A stretch of 64,000 nt of DNA from Krasilnikovia cinnamomea (GTDB taxonomy: Bacteria > Actinomycetota > Actinomycetes > Mycobacteriales > Micromonosporaceae): assembly GCF_004217545.1 (NCBI RefSeq), contig NZ_SHKY01000001.1, forward strand, positions 744,001 through 808,000. Direction: 5' to 3'. A program made the position numbers and the translations under genes. Of this stretch, positions 62,732-64,000 are shown in pieces. Numbering within the stretch: the stretch's first letter is position 1; the number at the start of each line of letters is the position of its first letter. Under the pieces are notes generated by a model that saw nothing but the letters and a program-made list of their open reading frames with translations, was not told where the DNA came from and searched no databases.

Positions 62732-64000
62732 GTGCCGGGCCCGTACGATCTGCTTCTCGCCGGTGGCGACGTCCTCGACCCGGGTGGCGGCCACACGGGC
62801 CGGCTGGACGTGGCGGTGCGCGAGGGCCGGATCGCCGCGATCGGGCCCGGGCTGGGCCCGGCCGCCCGCACCGTCGTCGACGTCGCCGGACGGCTGATCA
62901 CCCCCGGGCTGGTGGACCTGCACACCCACGTGCACCCGGGCGCCGGGTACTGGGGCGTCGACCCCGACCCGATCGCCTGGTACACCGGCGTGACGACCTG
63001 GGTCGACGCCGGGTCGGCCGGCGCGTACACCCTGGACGGGCTGCGCGACTTCGCCGGCGGGCGGCGGGTACGCGTCGCGGCCCTGCTCAACATCTCCGGC
63101 CCCGGGCTGGCGGCCCGCACCGGGGAGTGCCGCGACCTGTCCACCTGCGACGTCGCCGTGGCCATCGACACCGTCCTCGCGCACCGCGACCTGATCCGCG
63201 GCGTCAAGGTGCGCGTCGACGCCGAGGCGGTCGGCGGCAACGAGGTCGAGCCGCTGCGGCGGGCGCTGGCCGTGGCCGACGCCTGCGGGGTCCCCGTGAT
63301 GGCGCACGTCGGTGCGGCGCCGCCGGACCCGGCCGAGGTGCTGGACCTGTTGCGCCCCGGCGACATCGTCACCCACTGCGCCAGCGGCATCGCCGCACCG
63401 CTCGGGCCCTCGGCGCGGGCCGCGCACGAGCGGGGGGTGCTGTTCGACGTCGGGCACGGCTCGGGCGGGTTCGCCTTCGACGTGCTGGAGGCGCAGCTCG
63501 ACGCGGGGCTGCGGCCGTACACGATCTCCACCGACCTGCACGCCCGCTCGGTCCACGGTCCGGTCTTCGACCTGCCCACCACCATGGCCAAGCTGCTGGC
63601 CGTGGGGATGTCGCTGCCGGACGTGGTCGCGGCGGCGACCGTGCACCCGGCCCGCGCGCTGCGACTCGACGCCGGTACCCTCACCCCGGGTGCGCCCGCC
63701 GACCTGGCGGTGTTCGCCGTCGAGCCGGGCGAGTTCGAGGTGGTCGACGCGCACCGGCAGGCCCGGCGGGCCCCGGTGCGGCTGATCAACGAGGCCACGT
63801 ACGTGGCCGGGCGGCGGCTGGAGCCACGGCTGCCCGCACCGCCGCCGTCGTGGATCCCGCTCACGGACGCCCAGCACGCCGCCCTGCGCCGCCGCGAACG
63901 CGACGTACGCGCGCTGCTCGCCGCCCCGCTCGTCGGCGTCGACGGGCTGGCCGAACAGTTCCCCCGCCCACCCCGCTCCACCGCCGGACCCTCGCGCCCA
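62732..64000 (+). CDS. Amidohydrolase/deacetylase (partial, runs off the window)
   Basis: 423 codons are visible without a stop. Amidohydrolase barrel with the metal HTH in [14 protein letters not shown], a Lys in LIRGVKVRVDAE that may be the carboxylated bridge, His in VMAHVGAAPP and THCASG, and the final Asp in TISTDLHARSVHG. It resembles dihydroorotase-like deacetylases and D-aminoacylases rather than pyrC. GTG 62732 with GGAGG 10 bases upstream. Its divergent neighbour is a D-amino-acid PLP enzyme, so N-acyl-D-amino-acid hydrolysis is a reasonable guess. The C-terminal segment past residue about 350 looks linker-like. Confidence 0.85.
   Translation, partial: MPGPYDLLLAGGDVLDPGGGHTGRLDVAVREGRIAAIGPGLGPAARTVVDVAGRLITPGLVDLHTHVHPGAGYWGVDPDPIAWYTGVTTWVDAGSAGAYTLDGLRDFAGGRRVRVAALLNISGPGLAARTGECRDLSTCDVAVAIDTVLAHRDLIRGVKVRVDAEAVGGNEVEPLRRALAVADACGVPVMAHVGAAPPDPAEVLDLLRPGDIVTHCASGIAAPLGPSARAAHERGVLFDVGHGSGGFAFDVLEAQLDAGLRPYTISTDLHARSVHGPVFDLPTTMAKLLAVGMSLPDVVAAATVHPARALRLDAGTLTPGAPADLAVFAVEPGEFEVVDAHRQARRAPVRLINEATYVAGRRLEPRLPAPPPSWIPLTDAQHAALRRRERDVRALLAAPLVGVDGLAEQFPRPPRSTAGPSRP

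Overview
The window is very GC-rich actinobacterial chromosome (third codon positions almost always G or C, many GTG starts, several genes without a Shine-Dalgarno sequence). BldD, the actinobacterial integration host factor mIHF, a PriA lacking helicase motifs and the gene order together suggest a filamentous, sporulating actinomycete. Micromonosporaceae (Actinoplanes/Micromonospora type) is my best guess, as inference only. I see no tRNA, rRNA, insertion sequence, prophage or CRISPR array.

Layout. 0-9 kb: phenylalanyl-tRNA synthetase (pheST), a SpoU rRNA methyltransferase, the infC-rpmI-rplT translation operon with a leader attenuator, then hisE-hisG and a small membrane protein. 8.4-10.9 kb: a polar amino-acid ABC transporter on the plus strand. 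10.9-14.7 kb: the riboflavin operon ribD-ribE-ribBA-ribH under an FMN riboswitch. 14.7-18.7 kb: a REC-GGDEF protein, rpe, and two plus-strand secreted proteins. 18.7-30 kb: rsmB, fmt, def, a cytochrome P450, priA, metK, coaBC, rpoZ, gmk, mihF. 29.4-39.8 kb: a complete pyrimidine operon pyrR-pyrB-pyrC-carA-carB-pyrD-bioA-pyrF that carries a biotin gene. 40 kb: bldD. 40.8-48.3 kb: nusB, efp and the shikimate genes aroQ, aroB, aroK, aroC, aroE, interrupted by two plus-strand genes. 48.3-61.2 kb: mltG, ruvX, alaS, two small membrane proteins, a very large disordered membrane protein, rarA, a GNAT acetyltransferase and aspS. 61.3-64 kb: a divergent pair that looks like D-amino-acid catabolism.

Most of this is the conserved actinobacterial housekeeping backbone, read on the minus strand in tightly coupled operons with many 1- or 4-base stop/start overlaps. 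Accessory genes sit inside it: the ABC transporter, the GGDEF protein, the P450, bioA, an RHH-ClpN regulator, an MFS exporter and the disordered membrane protein.

The most interesting signals are: (1) a family of dispersed palindromes that begin with GATCTTG or GATCCTG, found mainly at gene ends, with two copies translated inside an extra linker of priA; (2) a ribbon-helix-helix plus Clp-N fusion protein with an evident operator shared with the divergent aroB promoter; (3) hairpins that overlap the start of the next gene, including a terminator whose loop holds the start codon of the rRNA methyltransferase; (4) infC starting with AUC behind a strong ribosome binding site and an attenuator; (5) recurring -10 boxes 6 to 8 bases before start codons, implying leaderless transcripts.
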